Source: Lepus europaeus
Taxonomy: Eukaryota > Chordata > Mammalia > Lagomorpha > Leporidae
Direction of reading: 5' to 3'
Assembly: GCF_033115175.1 (NCBI RefSeq)
Contig: NC_084838.1
Coordinates: forward strand, 41,705,468-41,769,467
Length of the DNA stretch: 64,000 nucleotides
Part shown: piece by piece, positions 22,445-61,363 of the stretch
Position numbering within the stretch: position 1 is the stretch's first letter
How the letters are laid out: the number at the start of each line of letters is the position of its first letter
The notes under the pieces: generated by a model
Seen by the model: the letters and a program-made list of their open reading frames with translations, nothing else
Databases searched by the model: none
What the model was told of the DNA's origin: nothing
Position numbers and translations under genes: made by a program

Positions 22445-22774
22445 GGGGCTGACACTGTAGCACAGCAGGCTAAAACCCTGGCCTGCAGCACCAGCATCCT
22501 ACACGGGTGCCAGTTTGAGTCCCAGCTGCTCCACTTCCAATCCATCTCCTGGCTAATGCACCTGGGAAAGCAGTGGAAGATGGCCCAAGTCCTTGGGCCC
22601 CTGCACTCACGTGGGAGACCTGAAGCAGCTCCTGGCTCCTGACTTCCGATTTGCTCAGCTCCAGCGGTTGTGGCTATTTTTTGGGGATTGAATCACCAGA
22701 TGGAAGACCTCTCTCTCTGTTGCTACCTCTCTCTGTAACTCTTTCAAATAAATAAATCTAAAAAAAAAAAAAAG
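22445..22774 (+). repeat. Type A SINE
   Basis: GGGGCTGACACTGTAGCACAG head, CAAATAAATAAATCT plus A(14) tail. Confidence 0.9.
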
Positions 22775-22920
22775 TGGATCTGTGGGTTCAAAAATAGGAT
22801 CATATATAATACATGCTATTTTGTAGAGAAAAAGCATTTAACTACATCTGTAATTGATTAAAAGGGGACGTAAAACCAAAAGAACCGCTTAACTTCGCAC
22901 CAGCGTTTATCACGAGATTT

Positions 22921-22932
22921 TATTATTTTTTT
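22921..22932 (-). other. Remnant poly-A tail of the POLR2I retrocopy
   Basis: TATTATTTTTTT on the + strand reads AAAAAAATAATA on the retrocopy strand, placed 20 nt after the AATAAG hexamer. It is a hallmark of LINE-mediated retroposition. Confidence 0.7.
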
Positions 22933-22973
22933 CACAGGAGCTGGGGCTTATTACGCGCGGGGGAGGGCGGGGG

Positions 22974-23690
<717 letters not shown>

Positions 23691-23710
23691 CCTCCCCAAG
23701 AGGTTTTATT

Positions 23711-24830
23711 TTCAAAAAGCTCTTTCTGAGGCTAAAAGAAAACAGTAAGGAGAAAATATTAAGAAATTGAGGTCGCTATGTGGGAGCCATTTTAGATGGG
23801 GATCTCTCCAACTTGCATGTTCTCAGTACTGTTACCCTTAACAATCCTGAGACTCACAGGTCATATGATCTACTTGTTCAGATAATCTCAAAACCCCATA
23901 GAATGCCTAATATGTAGGAAAACGAAGTTAATGGAAAACAGCCACATGCATTTCAATGTGGAAATCCCCGCCCTTACACTGGAGGCACGACGAAGCGACA
24001 CAGGGCTTGCATCCGCATCTAATGAACAGGCTCGGGGTTAGCAGGAGCCATCAGAAGAGAAGCCACTCCATTCAAAATGAAAGCAGAGGTGTGCAAGGCA
24101 CGAAGAAGACCTGCGTTGTCAATGTAGATGTATGTGCACGAGCAAACCACAGACGTAACTAACAGACTGACAGTGTAACAAGAACGAAGACGTACGATAC
24201 TGTTGCAAAATACATTTTCAAAAAACGTTGATGGGAGGATGATGAGAAAATGAGCAGTAATTCAGGAGGCTACAGAGAAGCAGTGTGACAGACACTGTGG
24301 ACAGAATCCGAGGAGACTGGATGCCAACAGGAAATCCTCCCATACGCCATTTGGAAATGTGATTTTATGGCAGATATTTTACTGTGCTGTCAACTTTTAA
24401 AATTTACATAGAATTGAAACAATATTTAAAAATAGCCTTTATGGAATGTATTGCTCTATCATCATTCCATGTATCTGTCCTGATTTAATAATGTATGATT
24501 TAAAGTCTATTAAAAAGAATATCAAATCTCCTGGTCCACGTTACGTTTGGCTTCATTGCTTTTCCAATAACTGTACCACTGCGGTGAAACCCTTCTGGTT
24601 GGAAATGCTGTATGTAATTTACCTTTTTCTAAGGTCCCAAACATTTCATAGGTAGTTTAATCAAACTGTGTTTTGGCTTCAGAGGTTTTTTTTTTTTAAA
24701 AAGTCAAATTACTCTGCCTACAAACGTTGACTAGTGTCCCACTGGTTTCGAATATAGTAAATATATACTGTAAATTCAGCCCTACCTTTGACGCTAATGC
24801 ATCAAACGAGAGCCAAACCTCCACCCCAGC
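23711..24830. other. Intergenic between POLR2I retrocopy and SMU1 promoter
   Basis: AT-rich from 24180 on, with no recognisable gene. The 23960-24330 part looks like degraded transcript-derived or repeat sequence, but I could not assign it. Confidence 0.4.
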
Positions 24831-24884
24831 GGTTCGGAGCACACAGGCGCCTCGTGGACCGGAGCAAGTGCACCGACGCCGACT

Positions 24885-25050
24885 TCGGGCGGCCCCGCCC
24901 CACGCAGCCCCGCCCCCCACGCACGCCCCGCCCCTCCGGAGCGCGTCGGACGCCGAGCGGAAGTGACGTGAAGCCACCGGAGGTGTCGTTGCTGTGTTGC
25001 GCGACTGGGCCTGAACGTGCAAGGGGGCTTGGACCCGGGAAGCTATCACC
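24885..25050 (+). promoter_or_regulatory. SMU1: SMU1 CpG-island promoter and 5' UTR
   Basis: TATA-less, CpG-rich promoter. Three GC boxes (CCCCGCCCC and variants) lie at about 24892-24901, 24907-24916 and 24924-24934. A fused ETS/CRE-like site, CGGAAGTGACGT, lies at 24958-24969. These are typical housekeeping-promoter elements. The start site probably lies near 24970-25000, by inference. The ATG at 25051 sits in a good context, with A at -3 (ATCACCATGT). Confidence 0.75.
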
Positions 25051-51808
<26,758 letters not shown>

Positions 51809-52220
51809 CTCTCTCAACCAGCTTGGAAGCATGTACTTAAATGAAGACAGATCCATGAGTTGCTCCCCGCTCCCCAGCCCCTGCCCTGAGGCCAGCTTTT
51901 CTAAGTGAACAGATCATCTTAATTAGGTACAAGAATACTTTTGTGAAAATTCGTGTTGCAGTAGCAGTAATCCTTTTTTTAAATGTATTTTTAAGGTATT
52001 AGTTTATCTGTTTCTAACTGGGGTTGTCACTTATGTTTTCATTAATCTACCTAGAGCGTAAAATACTGGTATTTCTTAGAAAAAGATTGTACCCCTTTGA
52101 TTATCTGAAATGCTGATTAAAATGTGCCTCCTATATTAAAACTTGTAAATAAGGAACTACCCCTTAATTCAGTAGCTATTTTTTTTAAGATGTTAATAAA
52201 CTTTACACCTTTCTGGAGAC
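51809..52220 (+). other. SMU1: SMU1 3' UTR
   Basis: AT-rich sequence from the stop codon to just past AATAAA at 52195-52200. A longer alternative form cannot be excluded. Confidence 0.7.
52195..52200 (+). terminator. SMU1: Polyadenylation signal AATAAA of SMU1
   Basis: AATAAA preceded by GATGTT and followed by CTTTACACCTTTCTGG; about 390 nt after the stop. Confidence 0.7.
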
Positions 52221-52224
52221 TTGC

Positions 52225-52946
52225 TTTAAGTATACATAATACTCACCTAGTTAACATATGAATCAAGGGAAGAGGGGATGTCATCCTACCTGAATCTCAA
52301 GTCCAACAGGAAGTGGATTCCTGGGCTAGGGTAGACGAACCTGTGGAAAGGCCAGGATGCATGAATCTCATTTCACTGCTCTCACCCTGCCCTATTCATT
52401 CTGAACCGTGCCTCTGCCCATGTGCATGTCAACTCCAGGACTGTCTTCTGGAGGATCATTTATAAAAGTTTCAGCATTTCCCTTTCGCAAGTAGAGGAGG
52501 ATTTGGCATTGAAAATCAGCTATTGTTCTGAAGGAAAATTAGAAAAGGACCTGGGGATTTCGAAGTCTCTTACAAGGTGCAGAACCATCAGTTGGCTTAA
52601 GAAGAAAATTTAAAAGCCAACAAAACCTTTGGAAGTGCTTTGCTCAGTGTCTGATTTTCCATCAAAAGATGTATGAAGGTGCTATGCTATGTGCTATTTC
52701 AAGAATGTAAAATCTTATTTCTCTAGGCCTTTAATGCCCACTTTTTAAAGTTTGCAGTCTTTTATAATTTACCTCTGACCATGACTTTAAATACTGATCC
52801 TGTGCCTGACACGTAATGCTCCACATTGGCTGAATTAATTCTGAGCAGCACTAAGAAATTCCTGTTATCTTATTTTCCTTCTGCCATAAAACCTGCATAG
52901 CTTTTTGACGTTTTAAAAATGCTAGGAGGAGCCGGTTTTCACCCAG
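52225..52946. other. Unique sequence, nothing recognised
   Basis: About 700 bp between the SMU1 end and the RPL23A pseudogene. It may hold extended SMU1 3' UTR. Confidence 0.4.
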
Positions 52947-53435
52947 ATGGCTCTGAAGGCAAAGAAGAAAGCTCTGGGTCCTTCCCACAGCTGCTGAAGC
53001 TAAAGCAAAGGCTCTCAAAGCCAAGAAAGCAGTGCTGAAAGGAGTTCAGGCACAGAAATCTACACATCACCCATCTTCCACTCTGTCACATTATCTATTA
53101 CAGAATTTCCTGATACATAATATTCAGGACCAAACGTTAACTGAAGAAGACACTAGGTTCTGGAGGCAGCCCAAATGTAAGTGTCTTCAAAAGGGAACCC
53201 CCACAGGAGAAACAAGCTTGGCTGCTATACCATTAGGAAGTTCCCTGACCACTGGTTCCACCACCAAGAAGATTGAAAATGAAAACGCAGTTGTACCCAT
53301 GGAGGTGCTCAAGACCAACAAGCACCAGCTCAGACTGTGAACACTGATGTGGCCAAGGTCAGGCTTGATGGGAGGAAAGCAAGCCTGTGTTCATCTGGCT
53401 CCTGCTTTGGATGTTGCCAATAAAATTGTGATCTG
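52947..53435 (+). pseudogene. RPL23A: RPL23A processed pseudogene (ribosomal protein uL23)
   Basis: Intronless, decayed copy of the mRNA for a large-subunit ribosomal protein. The start reads MALKAKKKAL; then, in a shifted frame, AEAKAKALKAKKAVLKGV is nearly exact. The middle is scrambled by indels and substitutions. Recognisable pieces return with RFWRQPK, TTKKIENENAVV, LKTNKHQL and finally ALDVANKIVI near the normal C-terminus. It has frameshifts after codon 15 and a TGA at 53338-53340. Intronless, widely retroposed ribosomal genes make this a routine dead copy. No poly-A tail is obvious, because SINE sequence follows. Confidence 0.88.
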
Positions 53436-53524
53436 CGTCCAGCTGGCTAATTCCAATGTATGTGTGTCTAAGATGATATATTTCAAAGGTACACTGAAAT
53501 TGTTCACCTGCCTAACGGACACGA

Positions 53525-54035
53525 CAGGGCTTGGCCAGAATGAAGCCAGGAGCCAGCCCACTTAAGATATTTTGGCTGGCGCCGGGGCTCAACAGGCTAA
53601 TCTTCCACCTAGCAGCGCCGGCACACCGGCTTCTGTCCCGGTTGCCCCTCTTCCAGGCCAGCTCTCTGCTATGGCCGGGGAGTGCAGTGGAGGATGGCCT
53701 AAGTGCTTGGGCCCTGCACCCCGAGGGAGACCAGGAGAAGCACCTGGCTCCTGCCTTCGGATCAGTGCGGCGCACCGGCCACAGCGCACCAGCCGCGGCG
53801 GCCACTGGAGGGTGACCCAACAGCACAAGAAAGACCTTTCTCTCTCTCACTGTCCACTCTGCCTGTCAAAAAAGATATTTCGCACGTGATAGGGATCCTT
53901 CTGGTTCCTTCCCAAGTGCATCTGCAGGAAACTGGTTAGGAAGCAGAACAGCCAGGACATCAACTGGTACTCCAGATATGGGATGCTGGTGTTGAATGCC
54001 ATGGCTTAACCTGCTGTGCCATGTCGTTCCAAAGA
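53525..54035 (-). repeat. Old SINE (reverse) split by a type B SINE
   Basis: GGCCAGAATGAAGCCAGGAGC lies before and GTGCATCTGCAGG, GATATGGGATGCTGGTG and CTGCTGTGCCATG after the inner element. Confidence 0.72.
53564..53883 (+). repeat. Type B SINE with short TSD, nested
   Basis: Element 53574-53873: GGCTGGCGCCGGGGCTCAAC head, CTGCCTGTCAAAAAA tail. AAGATATTT on both sides. Confidence 0.9.
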
Positions 54036-54155
54036 CCCAAATACTTGAGCCATCTGTTGCCTACCAGAATTAAGTATTAGCAATAAGTCGCCTCAGATAT
54101 GGGATGTGGGCATCCCAAGCAGCAGCATAAAGGCCGCACCAATGCCTGCTCCAAG
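54036..54155 (-). repeat. SINE fragment (reverse)
   Basis: ACCCAAATACTTGAGCCATC, GATATGGGATGTGGGCATC, end CACCAATGCCTGCTCC. Confidence 0.65.
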
Positions 54156-54411
54156 ATGGTACCCATTAGCTTGCTTCAAATTCTCACATCTTCCCCTAGA
54201 CTTAATTAACAGTAATTAGTGGTAGGGCCAACCAGGCATGTTCAAGTTTTGAGAACTGATAATCACAGGTAGTTTCCTCAGAAACTAGCTTTATTTCAAT
54301 TTTTGCTATCAGGTTGCTGAGAAATTTAAATCATAAAGGTTGAAGAATCAGCATTTTGATATTGCTGTAGCTTAACACTCATTCATTGGTTTTAGAGCAT
54401 TTCCCACCATT

Positions 54412-54698
54412 TCTTTTTTAAAAAATGTTAAAGATTTATTTGAAAGATAGACTTTCCATCCACTGATTCACTCCCCAAATGGCCACAACGACGGGCTGGA
54501 CCAGGCTGAAGCCAGGAGCCAGGTGCTTCATCCAAGTCGTCTCCCACATGGGTGCAGGGGCCCAAGCACTTGGGTCATTTGCTGCTGCTTTCCTATTAGC
54601 AGGGAAATGGGGCAACCAGGACTAGAACTGGCACCCATATGAGATGCCAGTGCTGTAGGCTGTGGCTTTAACCTGCTGTGCCTCAGTGCTGGCCCCAT
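54412..54698 (-). repeat. Type A SINE (reverse) with TSD
   Basis: AAAGATTTATTTGAAAGATAG, end CCTCAGTGCTGGCCCC. Flanks CATTTCCCACCATTT and CATTTCCCACAATTT. Confidence 0.88.
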
Positions 54699-54777
54699 TT
54701 CCCACAATTTTAAGAGAAGAAACTGTCATGAAGTACAGTATACACTGAAGTGGGAGCTTGTTTTAGAACCTGCAATA

Positions 54778-55069
54778 GGGGCCGGTGCTGTGGTGCAGCA
54801 GGTTAAAGCCGCCACCTGCGGTGCTGGCATCCCATATGGGCACTGGCTGCTCCACTTCCAGTCCAGCCCTCTGCTTTGGCCTGGGAGAGCAGTGGAGGTT
54901 GGCCCAAGTCCTTGGGCTCCTGCACCCATGTGGAAGACCCGGAAGCAGCTCCTGGCTCCTGCCTTCAGATTGGCGCAGCTCCAGCAGGTGGAACACCTCT
55001 CTCCCTGCCTCTCCTTTCTCTGTGTAACTGTAACTTTCAAGTAAAATAAACCTTTAAAAAAAAAAAAAA
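54778..55069 (+). repeat. Type A SINE
   Basis: GGGGCCGGTGCTGTGGTGCA head, CAAGTAAAATAAACCTTT plus A-run. Flanks AACCTGCAATA and AACTTGCAACA suggest a worn TSD. Confidence 0.9.
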
Positions 55070-57434
55070 ACTTGCAACAGTGAGTTGCTATTATTTGCCT
55101 TTCCATAGGCATTCTCTACAGTGGTAAAAGGAGCACTGTGTTGTCCCAGGTGGTTAATACCTGTGTTCCAGATTTAAGAATCAACGAGTGTATGGAGGAA
55201 AACATTTGGGAAGCTAATTTCACTACCGGAAATAGCCTACAAGTATGAATGGGCAGAAGCATTATAGCAAAAACAGCCGGTCATTGAAGCCAGAACTTCA
55301 CTGGTGTGGAATTTACATGTCTGAGGACAATCTTGCAATACCAGGGGCTATCATTAAATAACAAGCAAGCATACCAGTTTCTGCCTTTCCTGGATATGAC
55401 TGTTTTTAGTCTCCTTTTGGTAAAACAGGAAATAGAAAATTTCCTTTTTCAACTGAACACCATTAATTCCACTATACTGCATAGCCATGACTGTTCCCAA
55501 AACTCTGACCGAAACATGAATTCTGTAACCACTATCAACTAAAATTCCTTTTCTCCTCCCACTAGCCTTTGATGATCTGTCGTCTTGAACTTCATTCAGG
55601 AGTCAGACACTATTATGTGCTCTTGTTTAATTTCATTTGGTGTATTTTCAAAAGTGTCCCTGTGCTTTGTTTGTTCCTTTTTATGGCTAGATAGCCTGTG
55701 TATGCAAAGAATGCTGAAATATGTATGCATTTTGTTTAACCTTCATTTGCTGGTGGACACATGGACCCCTTACTTTGTGATATTGACTTACTAGTATTTA
55801 CTGCTAGGTTAGGTGGTAACTGTTTAGCTTTCTGAGGAACTGCCAAACTTCCAGAGGAGCCACAACATCTTATATTGACAGGTTCCATTTTCTCCACGTT
55901 CTAGCAAATTTTTGGCATTTTCAATTAGAGCTGTGCATCTCCCTCATGAGTTGTAAATGTTGAAACCATGGATTGCTTCTAAAAAGATGAAAATGTCTCT
56001 TAAAGACATTTTAAAAGGTTTCACTGCAGACATTTCTAGAACTTTTAAGTAAAACCAGTGAAAATTAGTATCTTTTTCCAACTCTGCCTTTTAAATCAAA
56101 ATAATGCTTGTGCAGAGATTTAACAGTTTGATCAATCACTTTCAGAACACGTCTCATAAGCAAACATGTTAGGGTAGCTGACTGAAAGACGGCCCATATT
56201 GGGAGAGAGCAGTCTAGAATGGCATATAAAGAACACTTTTACACCAGGTTTGTTTCTTCTTTTAAACTCAAAAGTGTTCCCTGGGGGAAACTAAGATATA
56301 GGCCACTTCAGGCTGGCCATGCTGAAGCTTCCCGACTGTACTAGATCCAGAACCAGAGGCAGGCTACACAGCCACGAAGTTCTCTTGTGTTCCACACTCT
56401 AGTGTCTGCAATTTTCTAAGCTCCCTTTTCTTGGCTCATTACCCAGTCCTCCATTTTGACTCCCCGCTTAAAGTTCAACAGTTTTTGTATTACTAATCTT
56501 AACTAGCTAAAATGAAGTTACATATCTTTAAAAAGTTAGAAGGCAATGCTTTGATGGATCTGGGAAAAAAAAGCCTGCAGTGACACACGTTAGAATGCTT
56601 TGTTAATCAGTATATTAAGGAGACATTCATACATTTCAAGAATTGCTTAAATTCTGATACCCAGATTTTAAGCGGTGAACATGACTTTTAAACATACAAT
56701 TAAAGCTATTCATAATTTGCTATACTACCGGCATTAAATGACAGTTACTTTGGAGCATAAGTCAAATGGTTTAAAATAAGCCTGTAACATCTAAGGAATA
56801 CCTTCCTATATTATACATGCACATTATTTTCTCCACATAAAGGTCTCTTTAATTTCTAAATTATCCAGCTCTAGAAGTCACTACTCAGGGGCTTATCATG
56901 GTCCAAAAAGGGGACTGGTCAACATATTTTATATATATGTTTTATATATATATATATACTTAAAAAGATGGCATAGAAGGGAATGCAATTCTAGAAGTAC
57001 AAGCCCTTAAGAAGCAGCATATTACAAACCCCTTCTTAGAAAGTGATTTCTGCCACTGATATCGCAGGCTAAATTATGTATTATGCCATCTTTAACAGTT
57101 TAGGCAATAGTATAAATGCAGAATTGGCATCACAATGAATCCCACTTAATACAAATAACTAGACAGACCAACACTTCTCTACAAGTTAATTTCTGATTGC
57201 CAGTTAAATAGTTTTAATTCCATAAGCTTAACAATGAAGGGTCAGACACTAAAGCCAACACATACACCTAGCATTTCGGTCTAAGCTTGTCCATGTAGAC
57301 AGCTGAAATCAATTACAATGTATGGCTAACAAATGCTAGGGGAACTTTTTTTAAATTAGGTTTTTACAAGTATTTCATCTTGCGCACTGAAGTCGTCATA
57401 CATACAGGGCAAAGTCAGAGCTTTTATATTTGCG
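55070..57434. other. Interval 3' of DNAJA1, possibly including longer 3' UTR
   Basis: AT-rich. Apart from the L1 fragment at 55600-55940 and a (TA)n run at 56935-56960, it looks unique. It could hold alternative, longer DNAJA1 or SMU1 3' UTRs; no strong signal proves this. Confidence 0.4.
55600..55940 (-). mobile_element. Old LINE-1 fragment (reverse)
   Basis: TTTATGGCTAGATAGCCTG, GCTGGTGGACACATGGACC, TTCTGAGGAACTGCCAAACTT and CCATTTTCTCCACGTTCTAGC are the reverse complement of the L1 ORF2 end, strongly diverged. Confidence 0.75.
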
Positions 57435-57440
57435 TTTATT
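57435..57440 (-). terminator. DNAJA1: Candidate polyadenylation signal of DNAJA1
   Basis: TTTATT on + is AATAAA on the gene strand, about 150 nt after the stop codon. Longer 3' ends further downstream are possible. Confidence 0.5.
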
Positions 57441-57585
57441 CTTCATTCAACTTTTAAAACACTACTATAGTTGAATATTAAAACAAAAACAATAGCAAGT
57501 AGTGAGCATATTACGGTTGTAGTCCTTCACTCATCCTTCCACTGCTGCATACAAAATGCCAGCAGTGCCTTCTTCACTGGCCCCA

Positions 57586-60500
57586 TTAGGAGGTCTGACA
57601 CTGAACACCCCCTCTGGGATGATGTTCATCATCCTCGTATGCTTCTCCATTATAATGGCGCCGTCTTTCCTGATTTGGATCAAAGTCCACAAGTTCTACC
57701 TGATCCATTTCATCAGTCTCTTCTACTTCCTTCCTCTCAGGGAGAAGTTTTTCCAGCAAAGAGAGTTTATCAGGAGATAGAAAGCCATTTTCAGGGAAGT
57801 TTACCTACAAAAAGAAATTTCAATTTGTAAGTCCAATTTAATTCATCATTAGCTCCTTAGACAAAGTATCATGGACCCATTTTCCAGAGGGAAAAAACAT
57901 ACCATCTTTACTAGACTTTAAGGACTATGGCAAAAGTCAGGTTTTTAAAAACAAGATCCTTATAAAATCTTTAACATAAGAACCATTCTATACCTTTTCA
58001 AGAGAGAAAAAAAGACTTTCTCAAAAAGGTCATCTTCATCCAAAAACATTTTAATTAATGTTGTGTTTGTGGGTGAGAGACCTACTTAAAGACTAAGTGG
58101 GAGAGGGGCCAGTGCTTTGGCGTAGTAGGCTAAGCCTGTGCCTATGGGGCTAGCATCCCATATATGGGTGCTGGTTCAAGTCCCAGCTGCTCCTTTTCCA
58201 ATCCAGTTCTCTGCTTATGGGCTGGGAGAGCAGCAGGATATGGCCAAAGTGCTTGGGTCACTGCAGCCATGTGGGAGACCTGGAGGAGGCGCCCAGCTCC
58301 TGATTGGCTCAGCTCCAGAGGTTGTGGCCACTGGGGAAGTGAACCAGTGGATGGAAGACCTTTCTCTCTGCCTCTTCCTCTCTGTAGCTCTGCCTCTCCA
58401 ATAAATAATAGGGGAAACAGTTGGCTTGCTTTATGAATTACCCTATTAAACCGAGCAGCAGTGTTTCACCAAGAAATCAGCAATAGTTATTGCAAAGGTT
58501 TTTCTGAACTTTCTAATGCAATAAAATACCCAGTTTCCATATTTTCAACAGTCAATTAACAATACAAATAAACCTAATCTCAATTTATTGACAAAGAATG
58601 TTCAACAGAACAGCAGTATTATATCCATGCATGCTCCCTGCCAGGATCTGGAATATATAACTCACCTTGAATTCAATGATTAGGCGACCCTTTTCATAAG
58701 GTCTACGATAAATTGGCATGCCTTCATTTAGCACACACTTGATATCTCCATGCTTGACAATCTGACCTAAAAACAAACCCAAGTTCTTCTTTAAATATGG
58801 TCACATTTTGATGATATGGGGAAAATAAAAGAAGGCCCTAGCTCACTACCAGGGGTAAACTTACATCATGAAACGATCCTGTTACCTTTTACCTAGGGGG
58901 TGGGTTCCCAGGGCTCCCCTAAAAGAACCAAGACTTTGTGACTTCATCTCAGCCCAGGGAGGACACATTACCGAATAAAACGACAGCTTTCACTCAGTGC
59001 CCATCACCTCTTAGTTATCAGGAGACAAGAAAACACTGGAGACACACTTGTCTGGTTCTCGTACCTGGATGAGAGGTGATGACTATGGTTCGGTTGTCAA
59101 GAGTGGATATTGGCTTTTGGAAACCACATAATGCTTCGACCAGTTGTATGTCCATACACATAAAAAGGTCTTCTCCTCGTCTATCAATACAAATATGGCA
59201 TAAGTTTAGTTTTCCAGTCACCAAGGATTGAAAGCACCACAGCACACAACTTTCTTTTCCCATTCTGAAAAACCCAGCGCAGCTGAGAACTGGCAAAAGC
59301 AAGTACCTGGAATCTAGCAGCCCTATTTCCTGGTCAGGGCTTTTGGAAGGATTCCAAAGCCTCTATCACTAGCTACCCCTGGATTATTTCACTACATAAT
59401 TATTAGTCTGGTTTCTTACAGGAGGAAAAAAATCCCCACAGAGAGTTGCTTAAAAGAAAAAGAAAAAAAACAAAAAACAAACAAACAAACAAAAAAAACA
59501 AAAAACAAACCCCCCATACATTAGAGATAGAATTAGAGATAGAAGACATTATCCTGTAAAACAAAACAAACCTGGGGCTGTTCTGGATTATTTAGGTCCT
59601 ATGAAATACAACATTGCGCATACGCCAATTCCAAGGGACAGTAAGACTTTCTCTTTTGATAGACATGAAAGTTATCTGGCACACTGTGACTGAACACAAT
59701 CTTTTGTACTTAATTACAGCTCACTTCCTGTTATCTTCCTCAAGCTTATTTAACCAGGGAGAGTATGCCCCAGGAAAACTCCTCGGGATTGACCTCAAAT
59801 AACAGCATCAAATCTCTGAAACTGACAGTATTTCTCAATACGTTTTAGACAACCATGAAATATTCCATTAGTAACTAATTCTAAACAGTTCCTGGTTATG
59901 TATTGAAAGTAGCAATGGATATAACAGAACATTCACAGTTAACTCTCATTCCTCCTCCTGCTCCAGTTTTAAGTTTCATTATAAACTCGGTATCAACACA
60001 CATACTTTTGCAACCCTTGTCACCTGCTACTTATTTATGCTCACACAAACCATCTCCTAATCCAAACACCTTTCAAGTTCCAGAGCAGGTAACAGATTTG
60101 AGACAGTAAACCAAAATCTAATCTTGTTTTCAGCTTCTTAAAATTGAGACATTACTAGCACCTTAGACACATTATACACAGCCTAATCTTTCTGATAGGT
60201 TTTTCTAGAGTGAAGCCTATGAAATTTGACCATACTTCAAAAAAGTTATTGAAAAATGGCATTAAAATATACTTTTCCCATACCTCTTGTATTAAGACAA
60301 ATGGAAAGCTCATTAAAATAAAACAAAAATAAACCTCAAATATACAAGCTGTTCATTTTAGAGGCTGATTAAAATCTTTACCGGGTAGGCCGGCGCCGTG
60401 GCTTAACAGGCTAATCCTCCGCCTTGCGGCGCCGGCACACCGGGTTCTAGTCCCGGTTGGGACGCCAGATTCTATCCCGGTTGCCCCTCTTCCAGGCCAG

Positions 60501-60848
60501 CTCTCTGCTATGGCCCGGGAGTGCAGTGGAGGATGGCCCAAGTCCTTGGGCCCTGCACCCGCATGGGAGACCAGGAGAAGCACCTGGCTCCTGGCTTCGG
60601 ATCAGCGTGATGCGCCAGCTGCAGCGGCCATTGGAGGGTGAACCAACGGCAAAAAGGAAGACCTTTCTCTGTCTCTGTCTCTCACTATCCACTCTGCCTG
60701 TCCAAAAAAATAAAATAAAATAAAAATCTTTACCGGGTAAAAACAGCATGGTCCTTCTGATCTAACACAATGATAATATCTCCTGGCTCCAGTCCTGGTT
60801 CTTGGTCTCCCTCACCATGGAATGTTATCTTCTGGCCATCTTTCATGC
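57586..60848 (-). CDS. DNAJA1: DNAJA1, last four coding exons (Hsp40 co-chaperone), 5' part beyond window
   Basis: DNAJA1 (HDJ2) is a type I Hsp40 that delivers clients to Hsp70 and stimulates its ATPase; it acts in the cytosol and at membranes. Exons in gene order: 60734-60848 ([18 protein letters not shown] to VFTR), 59065-59180 ([18 protein letters not shown] to SHP), 58666-58766 ([16 protein letters not shown] to IIEFK) and 57586-57804 ([13 protein letters not shown] to the stop at 57586-57588). Phases join perfectly. If total length is 397 residues as in human, these cover about 215-397: the end of client-binding domain I, domain II and the dimerisation tail. The protein ends GGVQCQTS, so the CQTS farnesylation box is intact. 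The J domain and zinc-finger region are outside the window. The first visible exon carries a SINE right at its donor. Confidence 0.97.
57805..58665 (-). other. DNAJA1: DNAJA1 last intron
   Basis: Gene-strand donor GTGAGT and acceptor TTTTTGTAG. Contains one forward SINE; the rest is unique AT-rich sequence. Confidence 0.85.
58105..58412 (+). repeat. Type A SINE in DNAJA1 last intron
   Basis: GGGGCCAGTGCTTTGGCGTA head, GGAAGTGAACCAGTGGATGG, CTCCAATAAATAATAGGGG tail. Antisense to DNAJA1. Confidence 0.85.
59181..60370 (-). other. DNAJA1: DNAJA1 intron, part without SINE
   Basis: Mostly unique AT-rich sequence with an A/C-rich simple repeat at 59457-59515. Confidence 0.6.
59457..59515. repeat. 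(CAAA)n/A-rich simple repeat
   Basis: AACAAACAAACAAACAAAAA-type units ending in CCCCCC. Confidence 0.85.
60371..60739 (+). repeat. Young type B SINE whose TSD spans a DNAJA1 splice donor
   Basis: Element 60388-60722 (GGCCGGCGCCGTGGCTTAAC head, CTGCCTGTCC, AAATAAAATAAAATA tail). It is flanked by perfect 17-bp direct repeats AAAATCTTTACCGGGTA at 60371-60387 and 60723-60739. The right copy contains the last 6 nt of the DNAJA1 exon plus its GT donor; the left copy repeats both. Confidence 0.97.
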
Positions 60849-61360
60849 CTAAAACACAAAAGATTAATTTTGTACTCTTATTGAATATCGAAGACTAAGG
60901 TCAGAATCACAAAAATAACTGTGTAATAAAATGATAGTCTATGCAGGGACTAAACTATCACAGAAATGACCAAACACACACACACCTAATTACTTCAAGT
61001 TGCTACAGAAAAAGACTATCAAAGTGAACACCACAAACTCTACAAGCAAACAGACAAGGCTTCAACCTTCAGAGTTATTTTTTGGCAAGATTACCCTGGA
61101 GAATCAAGTTGTACAACCTTCCTTAAGTCTCAGCTTTCTCAGACACCTACCTCATTAGAGCTGTTGAAAGGATTAAAGAAAAAGATCCATGCTGGCACCA
61201 ATCAATGGCTGGCAAACATTACAACCAATAGATGTTAACTATTTCAACTTCATCAAAGTACTTCTACTCAATCTAATAGCAGTGTAAACTGAGATTTTTT
61301 TCCTTATTGTACTAGTTTTGATAAACGGGAAACCCATATAAAGCTGACAAAGTTTAGAAA
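60849..61360 (-). other. DNAJA1: DNAJA1 intron, unique part with MIR remnant
   Basis: CAGCTTTCTCAGACACCTACC and GTTGAAAGGATTAAAG (61130-61180) resemble a reverse MIR. No exon found between here and 64000. Confidence 0.55.
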
Positions 61361-61363
61361 TTT

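Noticed and set aside
21322-22774. Regularly spaced repeats that might look like a CRISPR-like array
   Set aside because: The repeats are about 300-bp retroposons with diverged copies, TSDs and A-tails in a mammalian genome.
24000-24330. Possible degraded processed pseudogene upstream of SMU1
   Set aside because: No reading frame segment resembles a protein that I can recognise; the evidence is insufficient to call it.
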